Assembly (NCBI RefSeq): GCF_963675585.1
Contig: NZ_OY776411.1
Coordinates: 129,001-193,000 of the forward strand
Reading direction: 5' to 3'
DNA: 64,000 bases
DNA from: an uncultured Draconibacterium sp.
GTDB taxonomy: Bacteria > Bacteroidota > Bacteroidia > Bacteroidales > Prolixibacteraceae
The notes under the pieces were generated by a model, which was not told the DNA's origin, did not search any database, and was given only the letters and a program-made list of their open reading frames with translations. Of the stretch, positions 25,329 through 35,031 are shown piece by piece. Positions within the stretch are counted from its first letter, which is position 1. Every line of letters starts with the position of its first letter. The position numbers and the translations under genes were made by a program.

Positions 25329-26960
25329 CTATTTATTTGATTTTAATACCAATTCGTCGTATTCACTTCCGTCAATAACAGCTTCAATCACAATTGGCCC
25401 ATCAAATTCAAATGCATATTTTAAAGCTTCTTTATACGATTTTTGATCGGTTACCCGAATTACCGGAACACCAAAATAATGATTTGTTGGTTCTTCGGGG
25501 AGTTCATTCAATTCGGTTCCATAACTGTTATCAAAATCCTTTTTACTTTGTTTTATCCGAATCAGCGATAAACTATTGTCGTAAATCACAATAAAAACAA
25601 TTTTCAGATTCAGTCGTTTGGCAGTTGCCAATTCGCCTACCGTCATCAGAAAACCGCCATCACCCATTACTGCTACCACAGGCAAATCCGGGTGGCACAG
25701 TTTTGCGGCTAACGCAGCCGGAATAGCAAATCCCATGCTCGACCAGCCATTTGTCATCAATAACTTTTGTGGCTCGGGTGTTTGCCATTGTTGCCCAATT
25801 AAATGAAGATGAGCACCCACATCAACAGTTAAAATGCCTTCCTGCGGAAGAATAGTGCGCAACTCATCAATTACCGCGAGCGGCCCAAACGAACCGGCTT
25901 CAGGCCTTAGTTTCTGAGACAGTCTGCTTTTTCGTTCCTGCAGCATTTCAAGCTCCCATTTTTTAACCGGCATCTCCATTTTCAAAAGCTCTTCCAGAGA
26001 ATTTTCGATACTCCCCACCACGTTTAAAACCTCACAAATTTGAGAAGTATCAACATCTGCCTCCTTTGAATCAAAATGGATCAATGGCACATTTGGCATC
26101 CAGTCTTCATAATTAAACTCCACCGGATCGTATCCCAAACCAAGAACCAGTTCTGCCTGGCGATAAGTTTCGGCAACACTATCCGATAAGGCGTGAAAAA
26201 GAACTCCTGCATACAATGGATGATTCTCAGGAAACATTCCTTTTGCCATTGGAGTAAGTACCACCGGAATCTGAAATTTATCGGCCAGTTGAATCAATAA
26301 ATCTTTCACTCCTGCCCTCACTGCCGACAAACCAACAGCCAGAACCGGTTTTTTACTTTTCTTTAAAAGCACCGTAATTTTATCGATTTGCCCGGCAACA
26401 ATCGGCGACCACCTTTTCTTTTCCAAACGCAGATAATCAATAGTACTCCTCGCTTCGCCCACTTTTCGAAGACCAATTCCGGCAGGCACACCAATATGCA
26501 CCGGCCCCGGTGTTTCGGCATGGACAATTCCCGCAGCTTTTAGAATTATTTCTCCGAAATTTTCAGCAGTTACACGGGTTGTCCACTTTGTTATTGGGAA
26601 AAACAATTGCTGGTGATTAATATTCATCTGAACTGTGCGGTTCAACAATTCGTCAGTCATTTCGTCGGTAAAAGCCAAAAGTGGAGAACGATCGAGGAAA
26701 GCTCCTCCCACTCCGGTAGTCAGATTGGTTGCTCCCGGGCCAAAAGTGGCAAAACAAACGCCGGAAACTCCGGTTAACCTTCCACACACATCAGCCATAA
26801 CTGCGGCTGTCGCTTCATGTCCTACCAAAATGAAATCGATCCCGTTTTCCTGTCTGAGGGCTTCAATGTAATCGATCATATTGCCACTGGGGACTCCAAA
26901 TACAAAACGCACACCGATCTCTTTCAGGGTGTGAGCAAATTGTTGTGCAACGTTTAGCAT
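25329..26960 (-). CDS. thiamine-diphosphate enzyme, acetolactate synthase large-subunit-like
   Basis: 543 residues with the three ThDP-enzyme domains. The N-terminal PYR domain has FGVPSGNMID and the activating Glu49 in VGHEATAAVMAD. The central domain covers about 190-320. The C-terminal PP domain has the ThDP motif GDGGFLMTVGEL...YDNSLSLI. Length and arrangement match IlvB-like proteins, but there is no ilvN or other branched-chain gene nearby, so it may be a catabolic or unrelated decarboxylase/ligase. It lies between aroK and the helicase on the same strand. Acetolactate synthase is the best guess, not proven. Confidence 0.75.
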   Translation of the reverse strand: MLNVAQQFAHTLKEIGVRFVFGVPSGNMIDYIEALRQENGIDFILVGHEATAAVMADVCGRLTGVSGVCFATFGPGATNLTTGVGGAFLDRSPLLAFTDEMTDELLNRTVQMNINHQQLFFPITKWTTRVTAENFGEIILKAAGIVHAETPGPVHIGVPAGIGLRKVGEARSTIDYLRLEKKRWSPIVAGQIDKITVLLKKSKKPVLAVGLSAVRAGVKDLLIQLADKFQIPVVLTPMAKGMFPENHPLYAGVLFHALSDSVAETYRQAELVLGLGYDPVEFNYEDWMPNVPLIHFDSKEADVDTSQICEVLNVVGSIENSLEELLKMEMPVKKWELEMLQERKSRLSQKLRPEAGSFGPLAVIDELRTILPQEGILTVDVGAHLHLIGQQWQTPEPQKLLMTNGWSSMGFAIPAALAAKLCHPDLPVVAVMGDGGFLMTVGELATAKRLNLKIVFIVIYDNSLSLIRIKQSKKDFDNSYGTELNELPEEPTNHYFGVPVIRVTDQKSYKEALKYAFEFDGPIVIEAVIDGSEYDELVLKSNK

Positions 26961-27070
26961 ACGAAAAATATTGATAAACTAAGTTAAGGTCAATTTTACC
27001 AGTGTCAAAAAAATAAAACTTAGTTTTCAGAAAGAACGGAAGAATATTTTTTCCGAAACAAGCAAACTGC

Positions 27071-27568
27071 TTAAGAAATCATTTCCTGCAACCTGTTCAA
27101 ATCAAAATCCGGCTCGGTAATCTGGTATTTTGCCTGTGAATAAAACTCGTTCCGCTTTTTTAAGGTTTCATCAATAAATGCTACTAATTCGTCGCGCGAT
27201 TTCCCTTTTATAAGCGGACGCTCGGTTTTTGATTTTAGTAAACGATCTGCAAGAATTTTAGGATCGATATTCAGATAAATGGTTTTGCCCGTTTCGTTCA
27301 TCACCTCGATATTATCGAAAAAGCAGGGTGCTCCACCTCCGGTTGCAATAACAATATCGGTAAATTCTGAAAGTTCATCCAGCGCTTTCCGCTCCTTTTT
27401 GCGAAACTCTGCTTCTCCTTCTTCTGCAAAAATCTGGGGTATACTTTTACAATTCCGTTCTTCAATGTAGTTGTCCATATCCACAAACTGAACTCCCAAA
27501 TGATCGGCCAGTTTCCAACCTAAATGAGATTTCCCACTCCCCATATATCCTATTAAATAAACTCTCAT
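27071..27568 (-). CDS. aroK: shikimate kinase
   Basis: 165 residues. The P-loop GYMGSGKSHLG (residues 7-17), the shikimate-binding Asp32 region (VDMDNYIEE) and ATGGGAP (about 76-82) define the family; the LID region follows at LLKSKTERPLIKGK. It phosphorylates shikimate at the 3-hydroxyl, step five of the chorismate pathway, in the cytosol. Length is normal. It is 29 bases behind parC on the same strand and is probably co-transcribed with the topoisomerase genes. Confidence 0.95.
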   Translation of the reverse strand: MRVYLIGYMGSGKSHLGWKLADHLGVQFVDMDNYIEERNCKSIPQIFAEEGEAEFRKKERKALDELSEFTDIVIATGGGAPCFFDNIEVMNETGKTIYLNIDPKILADRLLKSKTERPLIKGKSRDELVAFIDETLKKRNEFYSQAKYQITEPDFDLNRLQEMIS

Positions 27569-27597
27569 ATTTTGCTTTCTACACTTTCAAAACTGAA

Positions 27598-29562
27598 CTA
27601 AAATAATGACATTTGATCATCTCCCTTTGGGCGGTTTATTTCCATCGGAATGTCATCGTTATCTTGTATCCCGCTTTCATTTGGTTCTTCGTCCGACTCT
27701 TCTTCCTCTTCGTGATGATCGTAATCGTCTTTGATTATTGGTTCAATCTCCTTAATATTATTCACCTCGTAATTCGACAGGCGTTTGCCTTTTGCTTTCC
27801 ACGATTTGATACCGATAAATTCGGCCACCTCAATAATTTCATTTTCGCGCTCGGCATTTTTACCGCCAAAAGTGAGTTCTAAACGCGGATAATGTACCCA
27901 GGTAACACTAATTAGTTTATTATCCAGACTGTCTCCGATAAAACGAATCAGCTTTCCTTCCACCTCATCAATTTCAAAACGTTTTACGTAATAAAACTGC
28001 TGCTCGGCATCGTAATAAACTGCCGACAATATTTTGCGCTTATCAAATTTTTCGATCACAAGAATGTCTTCGCCAAAGTGATTGCTCAAATCGTAATTGT
28101 ACAACTGATATTCGCCTTTTTTATAGAGCACCAGAATTTTATCTTCGCCTGAAAACTCACCAAGGAATTTCCCGCGGTTGTCGGCATTAATTCGTCGAAC
28201 ATCTTCGTCGAACCAGATTTTACGGCCACCCAAAGTAGAAACTCCCTTCTCTTTTAAGGAGATTTTATGCACCTCGTATTTGGTCAGAATATTTCCCATC
28301 GACTGGCGTCCTTTTATGGCCAGTTCTCCAAGATCTTCCTCAAAAACGAGCTTTTTAATTCGTGGTTTTGGCTTTAAAACAACACGCAAAGTTTCTGCTT
28401 CGCCATTTGGATTTGCAGAAAAATAAGTGATTCGGGAACCTTTTGTCTCTTTGGTAATGTTGTATTCTTTATCGCGGGTTACACCGGTAACAAAAAAACG
28501 TTTCATGTACGAAAAACCCGTTTCTCCATCTTTGTAAACCACATTATAAATGGTGCGTTTGTCGCTCTTTTTAAATATAGCAACATATATTACATTTTTG
28601 CCAACAAACGCTTTTTCCGAAACTTTGGTGATAAAATAACTTCCATCACGACGGAAAATGATAACATCGTCGATGTCGGCACAGTCGCTCACAAATTCAG
28701 CTTTTCGCAAGGATGTACCAATAAATCCTTCTTTCTGATCGATGTACAGTTTTTCGTTTTTCACCACCACTTTGGTAGCAACAATGTTTTCGAAACTTCT
28801 GATTTCGGTTTTACGCTCGCGGCCTTTACCAAATTTGGTTTTTAAATATTTAAACCAATCAATAGTAAACGGAACAATATGTTCGATGTTGTAAACAACC
28901 TTTGCAATCTCATCTTCAAGGCCTTTTAAATAATCGTTGGCTTTATCCTTATTAAATTTCAGAATACGTGCCATACGTATTTCCATCAGGCGTAAAATAT
29001 CGTCGCGGGTAACTTCGCGGTGCAGTTTTGGTTTCCAGGGTTCCAGACGTTTGTCGATGTGATCGATTGCCTGATCCATGTTTTCAGAATCCTCAAACTT
29101 TTTATCCTTGTAAATGCGCTCTTCAATAAATATTTTTTCGAGAGAAGAGAAATGCCACATTTCTTCCAACTCGTTTTTTCGAATCTCCAATTCAAGTTTA
29201 AGTAACTCGAGCGTACTGTCGGCCGAACGTTTTAGTATTTCTTTTACACCAATAAAAATTGGTTTATCGTTTTCGATAATACACGAGTTTGGCGACAACG
29301 ACACTTCACAATCAGTAAATGCATAAAGCGCATCTATTGTTTTATCCGACGAAACACCCGGTGCCAAATGCACTTGTATTTCCACATCGGCAGCCGTGTT
29401 GTCATCAATTTTTTTGATCTTTATTTTGCCTTTGTCATTGGCCTTAATAATCGACTCGATTAAAGTGGAGGTTGTTTTACCAAAAGGAACCTCATTAATG
29501 ATGAGTGTTTTATTGTCTCGTTTTTCAATACGCGCACGCACTTTCACCGTACCTCCGCGCAA
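27598..29562 (-). CDS. parC: DNA topoisomerase IV subunit A, C-terminal part of a frameshifted gene
   Basis: 654 codons. It continues the breakage-reunion domain (NEVPFGKTTSTLIESI), then the long coiled coil and tower region (RKNELEEMWHFSSLEKIFIE) and the C-terminal beta-pinwheel, ending in an acidic tail (EEEEESDEEPNESG) and MSLF. The apparent start is a TTG inside a conserved stretch (DGLRGGTVKVRA), so it is not a genuine start. About 46 codons linking it to the N-terminal fragment are present in a third frame and read GLASKMFPHNFVELID when shifted. No GyrA box is seen, and parE is next door, hence ParC. Confidence 0.88.
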   Translation of the reverse strand: MRGGTVKVRARIEKRDNKTLIINEVPFGKTTSTLIESIIKANDKGKIKIKKIDDNTAADVEIQVHLAPGVSSDKTIDALYAFTDCEVSLSPNSCIIENDKPIFIGVKEILKRSADSTLELLKLELEIRKNELEEMWHFSSLEKIFIEERIYKDKKFEDSENMDQAIDHIDKRLEPWKPKLHREVTRDDILRLMEIRMARILKFNKDKANDYLKGLEDEIAKVVYNIEHIVPFTIDWFKYLKTKFGKGRERKTEIRSFENIVATKVVVKNEKLYIDQKEGFIGTSLRKAEFVSDCADIDDVIIFRRDGSYFITKVSEKAFVGKNVIYVAIFKKSDKRTIYNVVYKDGETGFSYMKRFFVTGVTRDKEYNITKETKGSRITYFSANPNGEAETLRVVLKPKPRIKKLVFEEDLGELAIKGRQSMGNILTKYEVHKISLKEKGVSTLGGRKIWFDEDVRRINADNRGKFLGEFSGEDKILVLYKKGEYQLYNYDLSNHFGEDILVIEKFDKRKILSAVYYDAEQQFYYVKRFEIDEVEGKLIRFIGDSLDNKLISVTWVHYPRLELTFGGKNAERENEIIEVAEFIGIKSWKAKGKRLSNYEVNNIKEIEPIIKDDYDHHEEEEESDEEPNESGIQDNDDIPMEINRPKGDDQMSLF

Positions 29563-29701
29563 ACCATCGTTGTATTTGCTAAAATCGCCGATCCTCCGGT
29601 AGGAAAATCCGGCAGCAATTCAAAATCCTGACCTTTTAAATAGGCAATTGAAGCATCTATCAATTCCACAAAGTTATGCGGAAACATTTTCGATGCCAGA
29701 C

Positions 29702-30238
29702 CTACGGCAATTCCTCAACTCCCTGTGCCAAAAGCAAAGGGAATTTTACGGGCAAGGTAACCGGCTCTCTTTTTCGTCCGTCGTACGATAATTTCCAGTT
29801 TGTTGTTTTGGGATTAAACAACACCTCAAGGGCAAATTTTGTCAAACGTGCTTCAATGTAACGCGGAGCAGCGGCACCGTCGCCGGTAAGTATATTCCCC
29901 CAGTTTCCCTGCGTATCAATAAGCAATTCTTTTTGTCCGAGCTGAACGGCGGCATCGCCAATGGATGCATCGCCATGAGGATGATACTGCATGGTTTGCC
30001 CGATGATATTTGCCACTTTGTTGTAGCGTCCATCATCCATTTCGCGCATGGCATGCATTATACGGCGTTGCACAGGTTTTAATCCATCGTTAATGTACGG
30101 AACCGCACGTTCCAAAATAACATACGATGCATAATCGAGAAACCACTCTTTGTACATCCCCGACAAATAGGTGACTTCATCCTTTACAGTTTCATCCTGA
30201 ATTTCTTCGTTCTCGCTATTTAAAATCTCGTCTGACAT
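29702..30238 (-). CDS. parC: DNA topoisomerase IV subunit A, N-terminal part of a frameshifted gene
   Basis: 178 codons with the start of the GyrA/ParC winged-helix domain: LDYASYVILERAVPYINDGLKPVQRRI, YHPHGDASIGDA and the catalytic tyrosine in AAPRYIEARLTKFA. The frame stops at TAG right after LLAQGVEELP, where the family reads LLAQGVEGIAVGLA. Adding one G at 29713-29714 restores that text, and a second G near 29586 joins the C-terminal part, giving 880 residues. Topoisomerase IV decatenates daughter chromosomes and is essential. It starts 44 bases after parE. Confidence 0.9.
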   Translation of the reverse strand: MSDEILNSENEEIQDETVKDEVTYLSGMYKEWFLDYASYVILERAVPYINDGLKPVQRRIMHAMREMDDGRYNKVANIIGQTMQYHPHGDASIGDAAVQLGQKELLIDTQGNWGNILTGDGAAAPRYIEARLTKFALEVLFNPKTTNWKLSYDGRKREPVTLPVKFPLLLAQGVEELP

Positions 30239-30282
30239 TATTGGTTCTGAAATTATCGTGTTCCTATTCGGAATATCTTCAA

Positions 30283-32118
30283 TTAAGCTACTTCGTCTTT
30301 CTCAACATACAGGTTATCAATGATAAACTCCTGTCGGTCTGGCGTGTTTTTTCCCATATAAAAATCGAGCATTTGTGCCACCGACTCATGTTTTTTCATT
30401 TGCACCGGATCAAGTCTAATGTCTTCTCCTATGAAGTGTTTAAACTCATCAGGCGAAATTTCTCCCAATCCTTTAAATCGTGTAATTTCGGGTTTCCCTT
30501 TTAATTTTGTAATTGCCTTCTCCTTTTCTTCTTCGGAATAACAATAGAAGGTTTTTTGTTTGTTTCGAACTCTGAACAGCGGCGTTTGCAAAATATAAAC
30601 ATGCCCTTTTTTAATCAGTTCAGGGAAGAATTGCAAAAAGAAGGTAATCAACAACAAACGAATGTGCATTCCGTCAACGTCGGCATCGGTTGCGATAATT
30701 ACGTTGTTGTAACGTAAATCCTCCATACTATCTTCAATATTGAGCGCTGCCTGCAACAGATTGAACTCTTCGTTTTCGTAAACTACTTTTTTGGTTAAAC
30801 CGTATGTATTTAAGGGTTTTCCTTTTAAACTAAATACCGCCTGGGTATTCACATCGCGCGATTTTGTGATGGAACCACTTGCCGAGTCTCCCTCGGTAAT
30901 AAATATACTCGATTGCTCTTTCCGGTCGTGGTTTTCGTTAAAATGTACACGGCAATCGCGTAATTTTTTGTTGTGTAGATTGGCTTTTTTAGCTCGCTGT
31001 TTGGCTAATTTTTTAACGCCTGAAATGGCTTTTCTTTCACGCTCCGATTCAACAATGCGGCGCAACAAAACTTCGGCAACTTCGTGGTTCTTGTGCAAAA
31101 AGTTATCCAGCTCTTTTTGCAGGAAGTTACCAACGTGAGCCCGAACAGAAGGCCCGTTGGGACCAATATCTTTTGAACCAAGTTTGGTTTTGGTTTGCGA
31201 TTCAAAAACAGGCTCTTCGACCTTAATGCTAACGGCCGCTACAATGGATGCCCGAATATCCGACGGGTCAAACTCCTTTTTGTAAAATTCCCTGATCGTT
31301 TTCACTAAAACTTCACGAAAAGCCTGTAGGTGCGTACCACCTTGAGTTGTGTGCTGACCATTAACAAAAGAATAATAATCTTCGCCATATTGGTTGCCAT
31401 GTGTTATGGCCACCTCAATATCTTCTCCACGTAAATGTATAATTGGGTAAATTGGGTCGTGATCCATGTTTTCCTCCAGCAAGTCGCGTAAACCATGCCT
31501 CGAATGAAAACGTTCGCCATTAAATTCGATGATTAATCCTGCATTCAGGAAGGTGTAGTTTTTCATCATATTCACGATGTAATCGTTCATATAACGGTAC
31601 TTTTTAAACACCGACTGATCGGGAATAAAACTCACCATCGTGCCGTTTTCTTCCTCCACCCCTTTAAAATCCTTCTCTCCGGTTATTATCCCCTTACTAA
31701 AATATACTTCTTTGGCAATGCCTTCGCGAACTGCCTTTATGGTAAAATCGTTTGAAAGTGCATTAACTGCTTTAATACCAACACCGTTTAATCCAACAGA
31801 TTTTTTAAAAACTTTGTTGTCGTATTTGGCCCCGGTATTCATTTTGCTTACAACATCAACCAGTTTCCCAAGCGGAATTCCACGTCCATAATCACGAATT
31901 GTTACGCGATCCTGATCCACCGAAACCGAGATTTTTTTTCCAAATCCCATCATAAACTCATCAACGGAGTTGTCCATTACTTCTTTCAGCAATACATAAA
32001 TTCCATCGTCGGCTGAAGTTCCGTCGCCAAGTTTACCGATGTACATCCCCGGACGTCTCCGAATATGCTCCTGCCAATCTAACGTTTTAATCGTTCCTTC
32101 GTCGTAATTTGCGCTCAT
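30283..32118 (-). CDS. parE: DNA topoisomerase IV subunit B
   Basis: 611 residues. The GHKL ATPase domain has [14 protein letters not shown] and DYGRGIPLG. The transducer domain contains the QTKTKLGS segment. The TOPRIM domain has EGDSASGSI and the metal-binding [10 protein letters not shown]. The C-terminus ends with [13 protein letters not shown]. It supplies the ATP-driven strand-passage motor for ParC. The shorter length and the direct parE-parC arrangement favour topoisomerase IV over gyrase. The frame is intact, unlike the following parC. Likely first gene of a minus-strand unit running on into parC, aroK and further. Confidence 0.92.
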   Translation of the reverse strand: MSANYDEGTIKTLDWQEHIRRRPGMYIGKLGDGTSADDGIYVLLKEVMDNSVDEFMMGFGKKISVSVDQDRVTIRDYGRGIPLGKLVDVVSKMNTGAKYDNKVFKKSVGLNGVGIKAVNALSNDFTIKAVREGIAKEVYFSKGIITGEKDFKGVEEENGTMVSFIPDQSVFKKYRYMNDYIVNMMKNYTFLNAGLIIEFNGERFHSRHGLRDLLEENMDHDPIYPIIHLRGEDIEVAITHGNQYGEDYYSFVNGQHTTQGGTHLQAFREVLVKTIREFYKKEFDPSDIRASIVAAVSIKVEEPVFESQTKTKLGSKDIGPNGPSVRAHVGNFLQKELDNFLHKNHEVAEVLLRRIVESERERKAISGVKKLAKQRAKKANLHNKKLRDCRVHFNENHDRKEQSSIFITEGDSASGSITKSRDVNTQAVFSLKGKPLNTYGLTKKVVYENEEFNLLQAALNIEDSMEDLRYNNVIIATDADVDGMHIRLLLITFFLQFFPELIKKGHVYILQTPLFRVRNKQKTFYCYSEEEKEKAITKLKGKPEITRFKGLGEISPDEFKHFIGEDIRLDPVQMKKHESVAQMLDFYMGKNTPDRQEFIIDNLYVEKDEVA

Positions 32119-32559
32119 AAAGTAATCTCCTGAATCTGTCTTTCAAAAAAACTGTGAACACCGTGGTTCGCTGAAATAGTAAGGCGTTTGGGATAGTATT
32201 TATTCAAACAACAACGGAATTCACCCAATTGTCACAAATATAATTAAATCATCTACTTTTGAGCAGGGTTAGCAGAACCATTAACTAACAATTGATAGTT
32301 GAAAAATATTGTATAAAATAGTAAAAACAAAGGGCGAAGTAGAAGGTACAGACCTTCAAATAAGTCGGAGTTCGCAACAATAAAAAGTCGCAGTTGCAGT
32401 CGCAGTTTTCATCAAAAAACCGGAGCAGAAAAACAGTGTGTTCCAAAACCACTCAAACAAATTGAAATGCCCGAATAAACGAAGTAAAATCCAAACACAA
32501 TTAATAAGAATCAACCAACTCGTGGCAATCTGAAAACTGAGGCTGAGACTGAAAACTTC
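32119..32559. other. 441-base gene-free interval upstream of parE
   Basis: No reading frame, RNA gene or clear terminator is seen. It should hold the parE promoter, but I find no convincing TAnnTTTG element on the minus strand. It contains a short direct repeat (GTCGCAGTT twice, around 32384-32407) and an otherwise AT-rich, structureless sequence. Confidence 0.5.
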
Positions 32560-34338
32560 CTAAATTATTCCCATTTTTTTCATCAGGAAAGTGGCATTCA
32601 TGGTTTTGGTGGCTCCATCCGAAAGCTTGTAATCAAAAATCAATTCATCCTTTTCTATCCTGATTTCGAAGCACTTATTAAATACCTGCTGCGGAAATTC
32701 ATCTTCCATTTCACTTAATTTTAAATCGTGGGTTGCGATTAATGCAACTGCTTTAAACTCAAGTAATTTTTTGATCAATTCTTTTGATCCGTTTAATTTG
32801 TCAATCGAATTGGTTCCTTTCAGCATTTCATCAAGAATAACAAAAATTCGCTCACCCGCCTGCAGTCGATCCAACACTCCTTTAATCCGTTTTAACTCAG
32901 CAAAAAAGTACGACTCATCTTTCAACAACGAATCGGTGGTCCGCATATTCGTGTAAATATCAATGGGTGTAACTCGCATGTTTGCCGCACAAACGGGAGC
33001 TCCTATACGAGCCAGAATCAGGTTAACACCAACCGTACGCAGAAAAGTACTTTTACCCGCCATATTTGCCCCGGTTACTATCATCGCTTTCGACCAGCCG
33101 GTAATTTCAATGTCGTTGCAAATTCGCTTCTCAGCCTTCAGCAAAGGGTGCCCTAATTCTTGTGCCGCCAAAACAAAACCGCCATCGTGAATTTCGGGAA
33201 AAATAAATTCAGACTGATTGTTGGCATAATTGCCCAGGCTTATCAGCGCATCAAATTCAGAAATCACATCGAGCCAAACTGCCAAAACCCTGTGGTATTT
33301 CCGATGCCAGTTCCACAATTTATACACACACCTGATGTCCCACATAAAAACGCCGTTTAACACAAGACCCACCAAAATATTCTGACGGTACTCAAACTGT
33401 TTTACCAAACCTTTTAACTGGCTAAAAACCCTTCCTGCCGATGGTCTGGAAACTTTCTTTTTCAATCCGTTTAAATAGTCAGATTGAAATTCGCGTTCTT
33501 CGATAAATTGCAGCAACTGCATGTATTTGGCCAGCAAGTCCGATTTCCTTCCAAAAAAGCTAAAATACTGGTTGATACGTTTCCAATAGAAGTACATTAA
33601 AACAAACTGCAACACAAGCATTACTACCAAAAACAAGTCGGAAACACCCAGCGCAGAAGGCACAATTGCAAGAAGGGTGAGCAAAGGAACAATCCGAATC
33701 AGCCATTTTACCGCCCCTGCCCGATTTAATCCGAACTCCATTTTCGACCACGATTTAATTTCCTGACTCAAGGTTTCGGTTTCGTCGAAAAGTTTACCGT
33801 TGGCTAAAAAATGCAGGCGCCAGTTTGGTATTTGTTTGAGTTCCTGCACCGCCTCTTGCCTTTCCATTATTTCCTTTTTATCTTTTGACGGCCGGAGTAA
33901 CCAACTCGCCAGCTTTTGTCGCCCCCCAACTGTTGCTGTTCGGTTTAAAAACTGAAACAACGATCCATCGCCAAACAAATCAAGGTCATACGAAAAAAAG
34001 TGTTCGGTATCCAAAAACTCCTTTCCGTTTTGAAAATGCAAAAAAGAATGTTTTAAGGCCAAAGCTTCATCCTCAACCAACTTTTTCAGTACTGTGAATT
34101 TCCTTTTCCTCTTCTCAAGACTACTGTTTTTCTTAATCAGAAAGAAAAAGAGCACCATTAAAACAAAGGAAATTGACAGCGGTATCCACTTAAAACCGGA
34201 TATAAAAAGAGGAATAAAAATACCTGCAAATGATAAAAAACGAAACCAGGCAAAGCGTTTTACTTTCACTGTTACCATACTCAGTTCAGTGGTGTATTTT
34301 CGCAGCTTGTCGTTATAAAACCCGGAAATAGTTTCCAT
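32560..34338 (-). CDS. membrane-anchored MutS-like ATPase
   Basis: 592 residues. Two hydrophobic segments near 30-75 (FRFLSFAGIFIPLFISGF, ISFVLMVLFFFLI) and two more near 215-255 suggest membrane attachment. A MutS core/lever-like region lies between them and the ATPase. The C-terminal MutS ATPase has Walker A TGANMAGKSTFLRTVG (about residue 420), Walker B RIFVILDEML and the ATHDLKLSE loop. The mismatch-recognition domains of MutS are missing. Such MutS-related membrane proteins are common in Bacteroidota but of unknown function. It starts at the base after the PAP2 stop codon, so it is translationally coupled with PAP2 and obgE. Confidence 0.82.
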   Translation of the reverse strand: METISGFYNDKLRKYTTELSMVTVKVKRFAWFRFLSFAGIFIPLFISGFKWIPLSISFVLMVLFFFLIKKNSSLEKRKRKFTVLKKLVEDEALALKHSFLHFQNGKEFLDTEHFFSYDLDLFGDGSLFQFLNRTATVGGRQKLASWLLRPSKDKKEIMERQEAVQELKQIPNWRLHFLANGKLFDETETLSQEIKSWSKMEFGLNRAGAVKWLIRIVPLLTLLAIVPSALGVSDLFLVVMLVLQFVLMYFYWKRINQYFSFFGRKSDLLAKYMQLLQFIEEREFQSDYLNGLKKKVSRPSAGRVFSQLKGLVKQFEYRQNILVGLVLNGVFMWDIRCVYKLWNWHRKYHRVLAVWLDVISEFDALISLGNYANNQSEFIFPEIHDGGFVLAAQELGHPLLKAEKRICNDIEITGWSKAMIVTGANMAGKSTFLRTVGVNLILARIGAPVCAANMRVTPIDIYTNMRTTDSLLKDESYFFAELKRIKGVLDRLQAGERIFVILDEMLKGTNSIDKLNGSKELIKKLLEFKAVALIATHDLKLSEMEDEFPQQVFNKCFEIRIEKDELIFDYKLSDGATKTMNATFLMKKMGII

Positions 34339-35031
34339 TTACAAATAATTGTAATGATGAAGCAGGTAGGTTGAAATAAATACTGATGTTACAAGCACCC
34401 CAAAAACCAGCCAAACTATTCCTGACTGGGCAGTTCGCAAAGCTGTTTTTTCGATTTTAGGCGACCGTGAGAAGAAAAAGTGATTCTCGACAAACATCAT
34501 CAATTTGTACAACAAATGGCCAAGTAAAGCGCCTAAAAGTGCTCCTCCCAAAATATCGAGCGGATAATGTACACCGGAATAAATGCGTGAATAACAAAAA
34601 ATTGCTGCCCAAAACAGAATCAAGAAAAAATAACTTCTGCTTTTGAATATCCGTGAAGTAAATACCAAAATAGCTACTGAATTGGCTGCATGCGACGATA
34701 CAAAACCATACAGTCCACCCTTTCGCAAAACATTGTGCACCAGGTCCTGAATGGCTGGTTCGTGCACCGGACGAAAACGCTGAATGGTTTCCTTCATCAA
34801 CACCGAAAGCTGATCGCTGGCAACAATGAGTAAGATTAGTGAAAAAAGTATAAGAACAGATTTACTTCGGTAGTTTTTTACAATGTAGAAAATAATGATA
34901 ACATAAAATGGAAACCAGGTTTCTTTGCGGGTAATCATCAGCATTATGGTATCCCAAAAATCAGTATGAAAGCTGTTTAAAAACAAAAACAGCTCTTTGT
35001 CCATTTCAAGTATATTTTTCAATAACTCCAT
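34339..35031 (-). CDS. PAP2-family membrane phosphatase
   Basis: 230 residues, about six membrane helices. The three phosphatase motifs are present: KETIQRFRP (motif 1), GFVSSHAANS (motif 2, SSH in place of PSGH) and SRIYSGVHYPLDILGG (motif 3 with the active histidine). Such enzymes dephosphorylate lipid phosphates such as undecaprenyl pyrophosphate or lipid A, with the active site on the periplasmic side. It directly abuts obgE upstream and the MutS-like gene downstream with no spacing. The substrate cannot be read from the sequence. Confidence 0.9.
   Translation of the reverse strand: MELLKNILEMDKELFLFLNSFHTDFWDTIMLMITRKETWFPFYVIIIFYIVKNYRSKSVLILFSLILLIVASDQLSVLMKETIQRFRPVHEPAIQDLVHNVLRKGGLYGFVSSHAANSVAILVFTSRIFKSRSYFFLILFWAAIFCYSRIYSGVHYPLDILGGALLGALLGHLLYKLMMFVENHFFFSRSPKIEKTALRTAQSGIVWLVFGVLVTSVFISTYLLHHYNYL

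Noticed and set aside
27598-30238. parC as a genuine pseudogene
   Set aside because: Topoisomerase IV is essential, parE is intact and the breaks are single bases; sequence error is the simpler explanation.
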